In this document: positions 42,383 through 49,288 of the stretch, one piece after another
How positions within the stretch are numbered: the stretch's first letter is position 1
Layout: the number at the start of each line of letters is the position of its first letter
Source: a virus
Reading direction: 5' to 3' (one strand)
Virus record (IMG/VR): IMGVR_UViG_3300021437_000025
Location: 1-55,205 of that record
DNA length: 55,205 nt
Translations under genes and position numbers: made by a program
Notes under the pieces: generated by a model
What the model was told of the DNA's origin: nothing
Databases searched by the model: none
What the model saw: only the letters and a program-made list of their open reading frames with translations

Positions 42383-42590
42383 GATAGCGCTGTTCTATTC
42401 GTTGACGCGCTGCGGCGGCGATTCGTGCGCGTTCTTCACCGCTCTTGATCTGCCCTGCCATCTGCCGAATCGCGTCCAGACACAGCGCCTGTGTGCTGTT
42501 GAACTTAATTGCCATACGCGCGGCCAGTTCACCGGATTGCTCAGGGTTATCGAGTGCGAGTTGCGCAGCGCCACGTATTGTGAGCGTCAT
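42342..42590 (-). CDS. Small hypothetical helical protein
   Basis: An 82-residue helical protein (LTIRGAAQLALDNPEQSGELAARMAIKF, then EERARIAAAARQRIEQRYHAEF). It overlaps the downstream nuclease gene by 41 bases and the upstream gene by four. Unrecognised; a regulatory or nuclease-partner role is possible. Confidence 0.55.
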   Translation of the reverse strand: MTLTIRGAAQLALDNPEQSGELAARMAIKFNSTQALCLDAIRQMAGQIKSGEERARIAAAARQRIEQRYHAEFFARQSRRQG

Positions 42591-43075
42591 GCGGCAGGTT
42601 CCTGCTTGCGCTCATTGAGCGGCGCGTAGGTTTTCTCGGCCGCGGCCAGTAATTCGCGCTCACACTCTGGCGTGAGTTCGGACCGTGGCTCTGAAACCCG
42701 GCCACGCTTGCGCTTGTCATAGGGCGGCTGCATCTGGATTGCCAACCCCTCACGTAGGCGTTGGATGTGTCGCTGCGCCACCTCTAGATTTTTTGGCGCC
42801 GGCAATGCCGCGATGATGCCAAATCCAGCCCTGGGTGCTGTCTGGTGGAGGCGCTGGATTACATCTGCCGGCGTCGGCCAGCGGCTCTGAGTGCGGCCGA
42901 GAAAATCAAACGCAGCCGCCACACGCGCAGCATGTTCATCGCCGTAACGCGCGTCTGCAAGATCACCGGCCATGACGGCGGCGATGATGGGCAATTCCTC
43001 AGCCGTGGGCGAGTTTTCGAGCTTCCTCGCCAACATTTTCAGCAGTGAGTTCTCGACGATCTCCAGCAGCGCCAT
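42587..43075 (-). CDS. Hypothetical replication-operon protein
   Basis: 162 residues from the ATG at 43075 (MALLEIVENSLLKMLARKLEN). Mostly helical, with ELPIIAAVMAGDLADARYG, FDFLGRTQSRWPTPADVIQRL and a basic C-terminal part (PYDKRKRGRVSEPRSELTPE). It is placed directly downstream of the initiator-like gene, the position of helicase-loader proteins such as lambda P, but no loader motif is recognised. A role as replication partner is therefore only suggested. Confidence 0.55.
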   Translation of the reverse strand: MALLEIVENSLLKMLARKLENSPTAEELPIIAAVMAGDLADARYGDEHAARVAAAFDFLGRTQSRWPTPADVIQRLHQTAPRAGFGIIAALPAPKNLEVAQRHIQRLREGLAIQMQPPYDKRKRGRVSEPRSELTPECERELLAAAEKTYAPLNERKQEPAA

Positions 43076-44033
43076 GCCTGACCTCCCGTGCCTGTTGCAG
43101 CGCCTCCGCGGCGCGATGGATTGCCCCCCTGCGGATTGGTTGGCTTGCGCCATTCCCGCCTCCCGCTCTCGGCGTTACGTCGTCTTCCCACCGGCTTTTC
43201 CGCAGGTAAGTGCTGGCGTGGGGGATATAGCCATCCAGCCACTGACCATGCTCAGCCACGCGCCGTTTCACATCAGCGATGATGTTATCGGCCATCGCGT
43301 CCAGCTTGCGTCGCTTCCAAACGTCAGCCGCGTCTTTCCGGTTTTCGTGTCTTGGATACTCAGCCCAAAACTCATCGAACCTCGACGCGGGGGTCGCTTG
43401 CGACACTTCTTTTTCTGCCTCTTCTTTATATGCCTCTTCTTTATATGCCTCTGGGCTACGCTGATTCTCGTAATTAGTCTGAGCATGCGTAGCGTTTTGC
43501 TCCGCAGTTGTAGAAGTTGAAGATCTTTTCTTCCTGCTACAACTGCGGCAGAGTAGCTGAAGATTGTAAGTGCTTGATTCCCCTCCTTTTGAAACTGGTA
43601 TTACGTGGTCATACTCTAGCTTCTCTGTGGATTTACAGGCGCGACATTTTCCACAATCACGCTCCCACACTGCGCGCTTAACCACATCAGATATGTGGCG
43701 AGAACCATATCCTGAAAGCTCTGCTGCTGTTGGTTTTGGCTGCGCAGGCGCAGCTACTTCAACACGAGATAAAAACCCAGAGTTGACCAGCATTTCTATG
43801 TCTACTGTAATATTTGCTCCTATTTTATCTGCGAGAAATTCTGCATCTTCCGGGACTACGCCATTATTCCTTGCCGCATACAGCCAGATCAGCATCAGGT
43901 GACATTTACAAGAATCAGGCAACTTCGAAAATTCATAATCATCGAGGAGCGCTCGATGTAATTTGATCCATGGTGGATCGCGATCTTTATAATGCTGAAA
44001 ATTCGACCAGTTTTTCACGGATATATGGTTCAC
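42999..44033 (-). CDS. Replication initiator-like protein with embedded HNH nuclease domain
   Basis: 344 residues from GTG 44033 (MNHISVKNWSNFQHYKDRDPPWIKLHRAL in pieces). The N-terminal 95 residues are a winged-helix domain as in phage replication proteins. Residues about 111-170 form an HNH domain with C127-x2-C130, C133, DH at 142-143 and C162-x2-C165. The C terminus (RFDEFWAEYPRHENRKDAADVWKRR, then YIPHASTYLRKSRWEDDV) is the conserved end of phage replisome-organiser proteins. It probably starts DNA replication; the HNH insertion could be a homing-type passenger or a functional nicking domain. Confidence 0.75.
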   Translation of the reverse strand: MNHISVKNWSNFQHYKDRDPPWIKLHRALLDDYEFSKLPDSCKCHLMLIWLYAARNNGVVPEDAEFLADKIGANITVDIEMLVNSGFLSRVEVAAPAQPKPTAAELSGYGSRHISDVVKRAVWERDCGKCRACKSTEKLEYDHVIPVSKGGESSTYNLQLLCRSCSRKKRSSTSTTAEQNATHAQTNYENQRSPEAYKEEAYKEEAEKEVSQATPASRFDEFWAEYPRHENRKDAADVWKRRKLDAMADNIIADVKRRVAEHGQWLDGYIPHASTYLRKSRWEDDVTPRAGGGNGASQPIRRGAIHRAAEALQQAREVRHGAAGDRRELTAENVGEEARKLAHG

Positions 44034-44191
44034 GCTAGCACTGTCTCCAGTAATTCGCCATGGATGGACGCGCACGACAGCCAGATGGTCTCGATCTTGA
44101 TGGCGTCCTTATTTTCCAGCACGACACCACGCAGCAGGTCGATGATTCTAAGCAGCGCATCCGGTTCGCCGTCGAGTTTGACGTATGACAT
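44030..44191 (-). CDS. Small hypothetical protein
   Basis: 53 residues from the ATG at 44191 (MSYVKLDGEPDALLRIIDLLRGVVLENKD). A compact alpha/beta protein, not recognised. Its stop overlaps the GTG start of the initiator-like gene, consistent with translational coupling inside the replication operon. Confidence 0.55.
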   Translation of the reverse strand: MSYVKLDGEPDALLRIIDLLRGVVLENKDAIKIETIWLSCASIHGELLETVLA

Positions 44192-44192
44192 C

Positions 44193-44738
44193 TCAGCACT
44201 TGTCGCCGTACTTCTCAATCAATTCGTCGCGGTAGACGAAGGCGCGGCCGCAGTCTATGTAACTGTTGCATACGAACAGTGACGTTCCGGCGCGGTTGCC
44301 ATGGGCCAGCGTGACCCCATCAGGTCGCAGAAAACTGACGCGACCAATAATGACGATTTCAAGGGCGCATTCGTAGAGCGGTTGATATAGCTTCTCGCCG
44401 TTGGGCGACGGCAGCACCAATACGCCAGGAGCATTGCAGGTTTTGCCGGCGGCAAAACGGTGCCAGACCCTAATAGATGATCGTGGAGAGCAAATATTCA
44501 AGGCGTGATCGATCCACGGCCCCTTATCGCTGTATGGCGGGTTGCAGATCCATGGTTGTGACCACATTGCACCCAAAGCATCAGGATGGTCTTTTGAGAA
44601 CACTGGCTCGGCGACGGCATTAACAGGTGTACACGCCGTATCAATTTTGAAGTTGATGACCTCGCTGCGGATAAATTTAAGCAGCCACTGTGGCGTCCGC
44701 CACTCGTCGCGTTCTTTGAGTGGAGTGTTCGAAGTCAT
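44193..44738 (-). CDS. Phage DNA N6-adenine methyltransferase (Dam-like)
   Basis: 181 residues from the ATG at 44738 (MTSNTPLKERDEWRTP). The phage Dam family landmarks are DEWRTPQWLLKFI, FKIDTACT, WICNPPYSDKGPW with the catalytic NPPY, GVLVLPSPNGEKLYQPLYECALEIVIIGRVSFL and FVCN. It would methylate adenine in phage DNA, protecting it or timing replication. It is encoded in the leftward replication operon and is separate from the methylase in the mobile element at 48370. Its start overlaps the next stop. Confidence 0.85.
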   Translation of the reverse strand: MTSNTPLKERDEWRTPQWLLKFIRSEVINFKIDTACTPVNAVAEPVFSKDHPDALGAMWSQPWICNPPYSDKGPWIDHALNICSPRSSIRVWHRFAAGKTCNAPGVLVLPSPNGEKLYQPLYECALEIVIIGRVSFLRPDGVTLAHGNRAGTSLFVCNSYIDCGRAFVYRDELIEKYGDKC

Positions 44739-45220
44739 GCTGCGTATATGTTTTTCGGAAGGTCGTAACACTGCCGTTTGCCATTCGTGCACTGCCTGCG
44801 TTCATATTTTGGCAGCAAGATGCCAGAGGAGACCATTTGAAAAATGTTGTTCTTGATTCTGCGCTTTTCAAAATTGGTATGAGCCGTGATCTCATCAACG
44901 GTGTGTTTGCCGGCCGCCATGGCGGCGACGATGGCCTTGCGGATTCCGAAGCCGCGGTTGCGTTGACGACATGGCGTCTGCCTGCTGCCGAGCACGGGCC
45001 TTGGCAGTTGTGTGCTAGCCGCTGGCGATATATTGTTTCCGTGATGTGCTCTCAGAACTTCGCCGCTCTTGCCGATGAGCTTGACTGGCGCACCTTTGAA
45101 CACGCACCGCCATTGTTTGCTGAGAGCGGCGTACTTAGAAAAAATTTTCTCGGCCAACGCCGTTTCATCACCCTCGAAGACGATGCTATTTTTGTCCACG
45201 ATGACCTTGAATTTGCTCAT
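44735..45220 (-). CDS. Hypothetical protein with winged-helix-like C terminus
   Basis: A 161-residue protein. The N-terminal 45 residues look like a small alpha/beta domain (FKVIVDKNSIVFEGDETAL). The C-terminal 70 residues (AIVAAMAAGKHTVDEITAHTNFEKRRIKNNIFQMVSSGIL in pieces) look like a winged helix, ending PKYERRQCTNGKRQCYDL. It may be a DNA-binding regulator or accessory protein of replication. It shares four-base overlaps with both neighbours. Confidence 0.6.
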   Translation of the reverse strand: MSKFKVIVDKNSIVFEGDETALAEKIFSKYAALSKQWRCVFKGAPVKLIGKSGEVLRAHHGNNISPAASTQLPRPVLGSRQTPCRQRNRGFGIRKAIVAAMAAGKHTVDEITAHTNFEKRRIKNNIFQMVSSGILLPKYERRQCTNGKRQCYDLPKNIYAA

Positions 45221-45606
45221 GCCAGCAACCTTTCAGCCTCATCAACGTTACTAACGCACCCGGCAACGCCGTTCCAATTGATGACCAGAGCAATGAAATT
45301 GCGCTGCGCTGGCGTCAGGTGGCCGCCGGGACGCTTGCACTCCACGGCCAGAAACCTGCCGTCCTTCAACTGGCCGATGATGTCAGAGCAACCGATGAAG
45401 CCGTATTTGATATAGCGCCGCCTGCCGTTATAGATTCTGTTGGCGTCAATGGTCTGCGCGCCGGAATTTATTCGCTCCACCCAGGCGACCTTGGGATGCA
45501 GTCGCAGGAACTTCTTGACGGCGGCCAGCACATCGCGTTCCAGAATGCTGCTGGCCAGCTGGCTGGCAGCATGCCGCTTCATTTTGATGATCGACGGCTT
45601 CTCCAT
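45217..45606 (-). CDS. VRR-NUC domain nuclease
   Basis: A 129-residue protein of the VRR-NUC family. Landmarks are KVAWVERINSG, RYIKYGFIGCSDIIGQLKDGRFLAVECKRPGGHLTPAQRNF in pieces, where the D of CSDIIG, the E of AVECK and the K are the PD-(D/E)XK metal-binding triad. It would cut branched DNA such as Holliday-type structures or flap ends in late replication. It is encoded in the replication operon. The start at 45606 gives the usual size. Confidence 0.85.
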   Translation of the reverse strand: MEKPSIIKMKRHAASQLASSILERDVLAAVKKFLRLHPKVAWVERINSGAQTIDANRIYNGRRRYIKYGFIGCSDIIGQLKDGRFLAVECKRPGGHLTPAQRNFIALVINWNGVAGCVSNVDEAERLLA

Positions 45607-45785
45607 CGTTTTCTAACCTCTCGTTCAACGGTCTCGGCGAAGTTGTTGCCGCAAATCTGTCTCCACAACTCCAAGCACTGCAGGCTGTACTCGCGCTGAA
45701 CGTCGGTCGGCGCCAGCAGCGGCCGCAGCAGATAATCTACGGCTTCATCGACTGTCGGCGGCCGCGTTCGCCATGCCGCCTTCAC
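45579..45785 (-). CDS. Small hypothetical protein
   Basis: 68 residues from GTG 45785, which overlaps the preceding stop (GTGA). A helical protein with TVDEAVDYLLRPLLAPTDVQREYSLQCLELWRQICG and a basic end (RKRWRSRRSSK). It overlaps the VRR-NUC start by 28 bases. Not recognised. Confidence 0.5.
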   Translation of the reverse strand: MKAAWRTRPPTVDEAVDYLLRPLLAPTDVQREYSLQCLELWRQICGNNFAETVEREVRKRWRSRRSSK

Positions 45786-45952
45786 CAAAACAATTCCAAC
45801 CACAGCAAGCCCAAGGCGGCGCCGAACAAAAAGACGGCGCCCACTATTTCACTGATGGTTCGCGGCCAGTCAGAAACAGAAAACGCTTGCGAATGCTTGC
45901 TTGCGCGGCATCTGGCTCGCGCCGCCTTTATATCGATGACCATGGCGTTCAT
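45782..45952 (-). CDS. 56-residue single-pass membrane protein
   Basis: Starts at the ATG at 45952, overlapping the preceding stop (ATGA), and ends at TGA 45782-45784. The first 40 residues are soluble and basic (DIKAARARCRASKHSQAF); the last 20 form a membrane anchor (IVGAVFLFGAALGLLWLELF). Coupled overlaps on both sides support its reality. Function unknown; a tail-anchored inhibitor or host-takeover peptide is possible. Confidence 0.55.
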   Translation of the reverse strand: MNAMVIDIKAARARCRASKHSQAFSVSDWPRTISEIVGAVFLFGAALGLLWLELFW

Positions 45953-46197
45953 CACGATTCCTCACCGTTTCCGTCACTTCCAATGCCATGCCCGCGCTGT
46001 AGACTTGATCGCAACATAAACATCCGGCCGCGCATCAGTTCAATCACTACATCGCGCAGCAGTTCGGAGGTCGTCATCCCATGCAGATTGGCGTAGGTCA
46101 CGAAGTCATCCTTGATCTCTGGCGGCACATCCGTCGTCAGCCGCTCTGTACACTTACCGAGCGGGCTGGAATTGGCTGGTCGGGAGAATTCAGGCAT
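45952..46197 (-). CDS. Ribbon-helix-helix-like DNA-binding protein
   Basis: 81 residues from the ATG at 46197 (MPEFSRPANSSPLGKCTERL); an ATG at 46203 is also possible. The core is RLTTDVPPEIKDDFVTYANLHGMTTSELLRDVVIELMRG (in pieces), a beta strand plus two helices as in Arc/CopG-type repressors. It is the first gene of the replication operon, downstream of the terminator at 46214-46251. It may regulate its own operon or a nearby promoter. Confidence 0.7.
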   Translation of the reverse strand: MPEFSRPANSSPLGKCTERLTTDVPPEIKDDFVTYANLHGMTTSELLRDVVIELMRGRMFMLRSSLQRGHGIGSDGNGEES

Positions 46198-46213
46198 TAC
46201 CATCTTTTGCGGG

Positions 46214-46251
46214 AAATAAAAAAAGGCCCGGACAAAAAGGGGAACCGGGCC
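46214..46251 (-). terminator. Terminator after the Cro-like gene
   Basis: On the minus strand GGCCCGG-(loop)-CCGGGCC is followed by TTTTTTTATTT. It would stop the leftward transcript from promoter B after the Cro-like gene. No promoter was identified between it and the replication operon, so read-through or antitermination probably controls that operon. Confidence 0.85.
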
Positions 46252-46278
46252 ACGAGGGTTACAACGGAGGAGAACATC

Positions 46279-46569
46279 ATGCACAACAAACTAATTCCGC
46301 GCTCAGCCGCAGCCACAGGCGGTTTGTACCGCTTGATTAGACGCGCCGGTTGTGCGGCGGGTGCTGCGTGGTATGAGCCTGAGCGTCTAACTCCATTCGG
46401 AGGAGGATTAACTGAACGAGTGCTCATGGCTGGCGCGGAAATTGGGAGGGCTACTTTCGGCCACGGCTGGGAATTTCGAGAGGCCGTTTTGTATCTGCCT
46501 TCATACCATCCATGCTGTACGATTTCGCCCATATTCATTTCATGCGGTTTTTCTTGGAATTTTACTTAG
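46279..46569 (+). CDS. Hypothetical protein convergent with the Cro-like gene
   Basis: A 96-residue frame with a good ribosome site (GGAGGAG seven bases before the ATG). The text is Gly/Ala/Arg-rich (AATGGLYRLIRRAGCAAGAAWYEPERLTPFGGG) with a hydrophobic end. No family is recognised. It points opposite to its neighbours and its last 30 bases overlap the 3' end of the Cro-like gene. No promoter was recognised; it may be expressed from elsewhere or be a chance frame. Confidence 0.4.
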   Translation: MHNKLIPRSAAATGGLYRLIRRAGCAAGAAWYEPERLTPFGGGLTERVLMAGAEIGRATFGHGWEFREAVLYLPSYHPCCTISPIFISCGFSWNFT

Positions 46570-46734
46570 TAGCAAACGATGGAGTTTTTCAACATGAGTG
46601 ACGCCTGGATTTGGAATGTCGCCGGAAAGTACCTTCTGATACCAACGGAAGGAAAGGCCAATTTCCGCCTTGATTTCTTCTGGCGTCAAATCGACTGTTT
46701 TTGCCAATCGATGGATTTCATCCAATATGCTCAT
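46540..46734 (-). CDS. Cro-like helix-turn-helix protein
   Basis: 64 residues from the ATG at 46734 (MSILDEIHRLAKTVDLTPEEIKAEIGLSFRWYQKVLSG in pieces). It has a five-helix HTH look: LTPEEIKAEIG, FRWYQKVLSGDIPNPGVTHVEKLHRLL. Size, divergence from the larger XRE protein and position beside a shared operator match a Cro-type regulator that would block repressor synthesis and favour lytic growth. The ATG is 8 bases from the -10, so the message is nearly leaderless. Confidence 0.75.
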   Translation of the reverse strand: MSILDEIHRLAKTVDLTPEEIKAEIGLSFRWYQKVLSGDIPNPGVTHVEKLHRLLLSKIPRKTA

Positions 46735-46741
46735 AGCGAAA

Positions 46742-46785
46742 AGTATGAACGATAATTCGCATAATGTCAAGAATTTTTATTCGCT
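46742..46785 (-). promoter_or_regulatory. Operator-controlled promoter B (Cro-like gene)
   Basis: On the minus strand TTGACA (46765-46770), a 17-bp spacer and CATACT (46742-46747), then the ATG 8 bases on. The spacer holds CGAATTATCG with flanking ATG and TTCAT, identical to promoter C. Upstream of the -35 only a half-site, CGAAT, remains followed by A-rich bases. It is the third member of the shared promoter set. Confidence 0.8.
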
Positions 46786-46807
46786 CCTCGAACCATATAT
46801 CGCATTT

Positions 46808-46824
46808 TGCGGCTTATCATTCGT
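46808..46824 (+). promoter_or_regulatory. Degenerate operator before the XRE repressor gene
   Basis: TGCGGCTTATCATTCGT resembles the shared operator TGCGAATTATCGTTCAT at 13 of 17 positions and ends four bases before the repressor ATG. A weak operator here would allow autoregulation by the repressor or silencing by the Cro-like protein, in the manner of lambda-like switches. The similarity could still be chance. Confidence 0.4.
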
Positions 46825-46827
46825 GGC

Positions 46828-47196
46828 ATGAAAACCCGCGTACTGCCATCAAAGACAGTCATTGCTAACCTGAAAATGCTGCTAAAGACAACCGGCTGGA
46901 GCTGCCGCGAACTCGCGCGGCGCGCAAAAGGCAAGGTTTCAGATCGGCATATCGGTAAAATTCTCGCCGGAGATTCGATTGCCACAGTAGATGTTCTTGA
47001 CTTTATTGCTGAGCCTTTCGGGCTAACGGCGTGGAACATGATCCAACCAGGGTTGCAACTAGAGATGGCAAAGAACGGGAAATTAGAGAAACTGATGGCC
47101 AATTATCACGGCGCGAGCGACGCTGTCAGGAAATATATTGATGAGGTTGCAGAGCGTGCATCAAAACCGGAGATGCAACAAATATCATCGAAGTGA
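46828..47196 (+). CDS. XRE-family repressor-like regulator
   Basis: 122 residues from the ATG at 46828. Residues about 10-66 are an XRE-type HTH (VIANLKMLLKTTGWSCRELARRAKGKVSDRHIGKILAGD in pieces, then VDVLDFIAEPFGL). The rest is a short helical tail (KLMANYHGASDAVRKYIDEVAERA) that could dimerise; there is no S24/LexA-type peptidase domain, so induction would not use RecA cleavage of this protein. It diverges from the Cro-like gene and is the natural candidate for the phage repressor acting on the three operator promoters. Confidence 0.8.
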   Translation: MKTRVLPSKTVIANLKMLLKTTGWSCRELARRAKGKVSDRHIGKILAGDSIATVDVLDFIAEPFGLTAWNMIQPGLQLEMAKNGKLEKLMANYHGASDAVRKYIDEVAERASKPEMQQISSK

Positions 47197-47208
47197 GGAA
47201 AAATACTT

Positions 47209-47385
47209 ATGAAACAAATCATTATGGTGGTATTGATGTGGGTGGTTATTGGTGTTGCATTTGCCCATGAACCAGAGCAGTCTATGCCAGCAGATCAAGC
47301 ATGCCCAATGATGGTGAAAGACAAGGCCGGGAAGGATATTGTCGCTGGCCAAGGTTGCTGCTCTCATCACCAGGGCGTGTCGTGA
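47209..47385 (+). CDS. Small exported cysteine/histidine-containing protein
   Basis: 58 residues, 12 bases after the repressor stop. Residues 1-20 form a signal peptide (MKQIIMVVLMWVVIGVAFAH). The mature part contains three Cys and CCSHHQGVS at the end, resembling the CSHHGGV ends of short periplasmic DUF3761-like proteins. As the second gene of the lysogenic operon it would be made in lysogens and could act at the envelope, e.g. in exclusion of related phages or metal handling. Function is inferred only. Confidence 0.6.
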   Translation: MKQIIMVVLMWVVIGVAFAHEPEQSMPADQACPMMVKDKAGKDIVAGQGCCSHHQGVS

Positions 47386-47459
47386 TGTCCATGTAACGGA
47401 ATACCCATGCCAGGACGATTGCAACACAGATCACTATCCATACGACGGTCGATTTTTTA
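47282..47459 (-). pseudogene. Remnant of a membrane protein gene cut by the mobile element
   Basis: Directly left of the IS1595-type end, the minus strand has an open frame with no start codon: KKSTVVWIVICVAIVLAWVF, a membrane segment, then RYMDITTRPGDES and a stop near 47282. The 5' part would lie inside or beyond the mobile block. The C-terminal half overlaps the exported-protein gene on the other strand, which lowers confidence; chance coding cannot be excluded. Confidence 0.3.
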
Positions 47460-47482
47460 GGGAATTATATACTTGACTCCCT
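47460..47482 (+). repeat. Left terminal inverted repeat of the R-M element
   Basis: Starts GGGAATTATATA and pairs with the reverse complement of 50374-50396, with mismatches at positions 13 and 16 only. It lies 67 bases before the transposase ATG. Confidence 0.85.
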
Positions 47483-47526
47483 CGCTGTTTTAGGTGATAA
47501 TCCGTCCATGAAAAAGGAGCATTCCA

Positions 47527-48231
47527 ATGGACGATAAAGTCACAATCAGTTTCCTGCAAGTGGTGAAGATGTTCCCTGATCAAAAGACCGCCCGCAAGTA
47601 TCTCGAAGGCCGTCTCTGGCCGAAAGGGGCGAGGTGTCCTACCTGCGGCAAGGGCGAACGAATCACTGCCCGCAAAGACGGTTTTTACCGTTGCAACGCC
47701 TGTAAACTGGATTTCACGGTGCGCACGGGCACGATCTTCGAACGGTCCCATGTCGAACTGCATAAATGGCTCTACGCAATGTATCTGCTAGTAACTGCGC
47801 GCAAGGGCATCTCCTCCATGCAACTGTCGAAGGAACTGGATATTACGCAGAAGTCTGCGTGGTTCGTCCTACAACGGCTCCGGGAGGCGTGCGGCAATAA
47901 GCTGGAGGTCCTGCGCGGCATCGTGGAGGTGGACGAGACTTACATCGGCGGCAAAGAACGCGCCAAACATGGCAAGAAGAAGCTGCGGGCGGGACGTGGT
48001 ACGGTGGGTAAAACGGCAGTAATCGGGATGCGTGAGTGCGGTGGCCGCACTGTCGCCAAGCCTATAGAAGTCGCTGACACTGCCAACCTGCACAGCGCCG
48101 TACTCCAGCACAATGAGTTCACGTTCCGCTTGAACGATGGCAAGGTAAAGAGGCATACTTTAGCCCGTCTCGCCAGTTTCGTAGACGCGACCGTTGGGCG
48201 ACGGATCACATACGGGGAACTGACTGCATGA
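47527..48231 (+). pseudogene. IS1595-family (ISXO2-like) transposase with an internal deletion
   Basis: 234 residues; family members have about 300. The N-terminal zinc finger is present (C37-x2-C40, C56-x2-C59), followed by the HTH region HKWLYAMYLLVTARKGISSMQLSKEL and the first catalytic Asp in GIVEVDETYIGG (D136). The text then passes from VADTANLHSAVLQ directly to HNEFTFRLNDG, which in full-length relatives is about 75 residues later. The segment with the second Asp (DEY/H) and HTNGIESxWxxLKRG is gone in frame. It should be inactive and needs another transposase to move. Confidence 0.85.
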
Positions 48232-48386
48232 CGAACGGGCTGAACACGCTGAACCGGATTACAGATGTAGTCCTAGCTTATCATCCGCCCAAGAAAAACC
48301 GAAAAATCAAGCATCAGAAAGCTCGGAAAAACTGGAAAGGGCACCACAAAACACGACGGAAAGCCGCTCATGCACGGGCTACTTGA
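48228..48386 (+). CDS. Small basic ORF of the IS1595-type element
   Basis: 52 residues, starting at an ATG that overlaps the transposase stop. The first 20 residues (MTNGLNTLNRITDVVLAYHP) are followed by a Lys/Arg/His-rich tail (KNRKIKHQKARKNWKGHHKT). Small basic ORFs are often found just after the transposase in elements of this type. It may bind nucleic acid or be a coupling ORF for the methylase gene, whose start lies within its last codons. Confidence 0.5.
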   Translation: MTNGLNTLNRITDVVLAYHPPKKNRKIKHQKARKNWKGHHKTRRKAAHARAT

Positions 48387-49278
48387 CCGCGAGTCACCAA
48401 ATACAGGTCGTTCCGTCTCTCCTATCTATCTCGACGAGTCATTGCCAGCATCATCGAAGGTCGTGCGTCTCAGAACGCGCCGAGTAAAGCGGATCGTCTT
48501 TGGCTGGTATGGCGGGAAATTCAGCCATCTAGACTGGCTGCTGCCCAAACTGCCCGAATGTCACCACTACTGCGAACCTTACTCGGGCTCGGCAGCGGTT
48601 CTCATTAATCGCCAGCCATCGCCAGTGGAGACGTACAACGATATAGACGGCGACGTGGTGAACTTCTTTAAGGTGCTCCGCGACGAGCCGGATGCGCTCT
48701 CTCGCGCCATTGCGCTGACACCATTCTCGCGTGAGGAATTTCATCGTGCGATCACCGACCCTACGGATGGCGCTACGGACCTTGAGATCGCACGGCGTTT
48801 TTACGTCAAGGCACGGCAGGCCCGCACTGGCCTCGCCCAGACTGCCACGCTAGGCCGCTGGGCCAACTGCAAGGACACCAGCCGTGCTGGAATGTCCGGC
48901 GTTGTCTCGCGCTGGCTAGGTGGCGTGGATGCGTTGCCGGAGATCGGTGGGCGACTGCTGCGCGTGCAGATCGAGAACCGTCCGGCAGTGGACGTGATTC
49001 GGCTATATGACAGCCGGGATACGCTGTTCTACTGTGACCCGCCCTATGTGCATACCACGCGGGGCGACTCGAAAGCTTACGGATTCGAGATGGACGAGAC
49101 AGAGCATCGAACCCTCGCTAAGACCGTAAACGCTTGTAAGGGCAAGGTGGCAGTCTCTGGCTATCGTTCCACGCTGTATGACAAGCTGTTCAAGGGATGG
49201 AGACGTTTCGACGCGCCGGAGAAAACGGTCCACAGCGTCAAGCAAACGAGGCAAGAGTGCCTCTGGATGAACTACTGA
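48370..49278 (+). CDS. Dam-class adenine-specific DNA methyltransferase (D12 class)
   Basis: A 302-residue enzyme. The AdoMet motif I is FGWYGGKFSHLDWLLPKLP (about 44-62), followed by HYCEPYSGSAAVLIN and YNDIDGDVVNFFKVLRD, with the catalytic DPPY at 223-226 and VAVSGYRSTLYDKLF near the end. This is the organisation of D12-class N6-adenine methylases. It precedes the endonuclease gene by ten bases and should protect the host or phage DNA at the same site. All core motifs are intact. Confidence 0.9.
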   Translation: MHGLLDRESPNTGRSVSPIYLDESLPASSKVVRLRTRRVKRIVFGWYGGKFSHLDWLLPKLPECHHYCEPYSGSAAVLINRQPSPVETYNDIDGDVVNFFKVLRDEPDALSRAIALTPFSREEFHRAITDPTDGATDLEIARRFYVKARQARTGLAQTATLGRWANCKDTSRAGMSGVVSRWLGGVDALPEIGGRLLRVQIENRPAVDVIRLYDSRDTLFYCDPPYVHTTRGDSKAYGFEMDETEHRTLAKTVNACKGKVAVSGYRSTLYDKLFKGWRRFDAPEKTVHSVKQTRQECLWMNY

Positions 49279-49288
49279 ACTGCCCGGC

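Noticed and set aside
46197-46538. Leftward frame directly after the Cro-like gene
   Set aside because: It runs through the terminator hairpin and lacks a ribosome site and sensible protein character.
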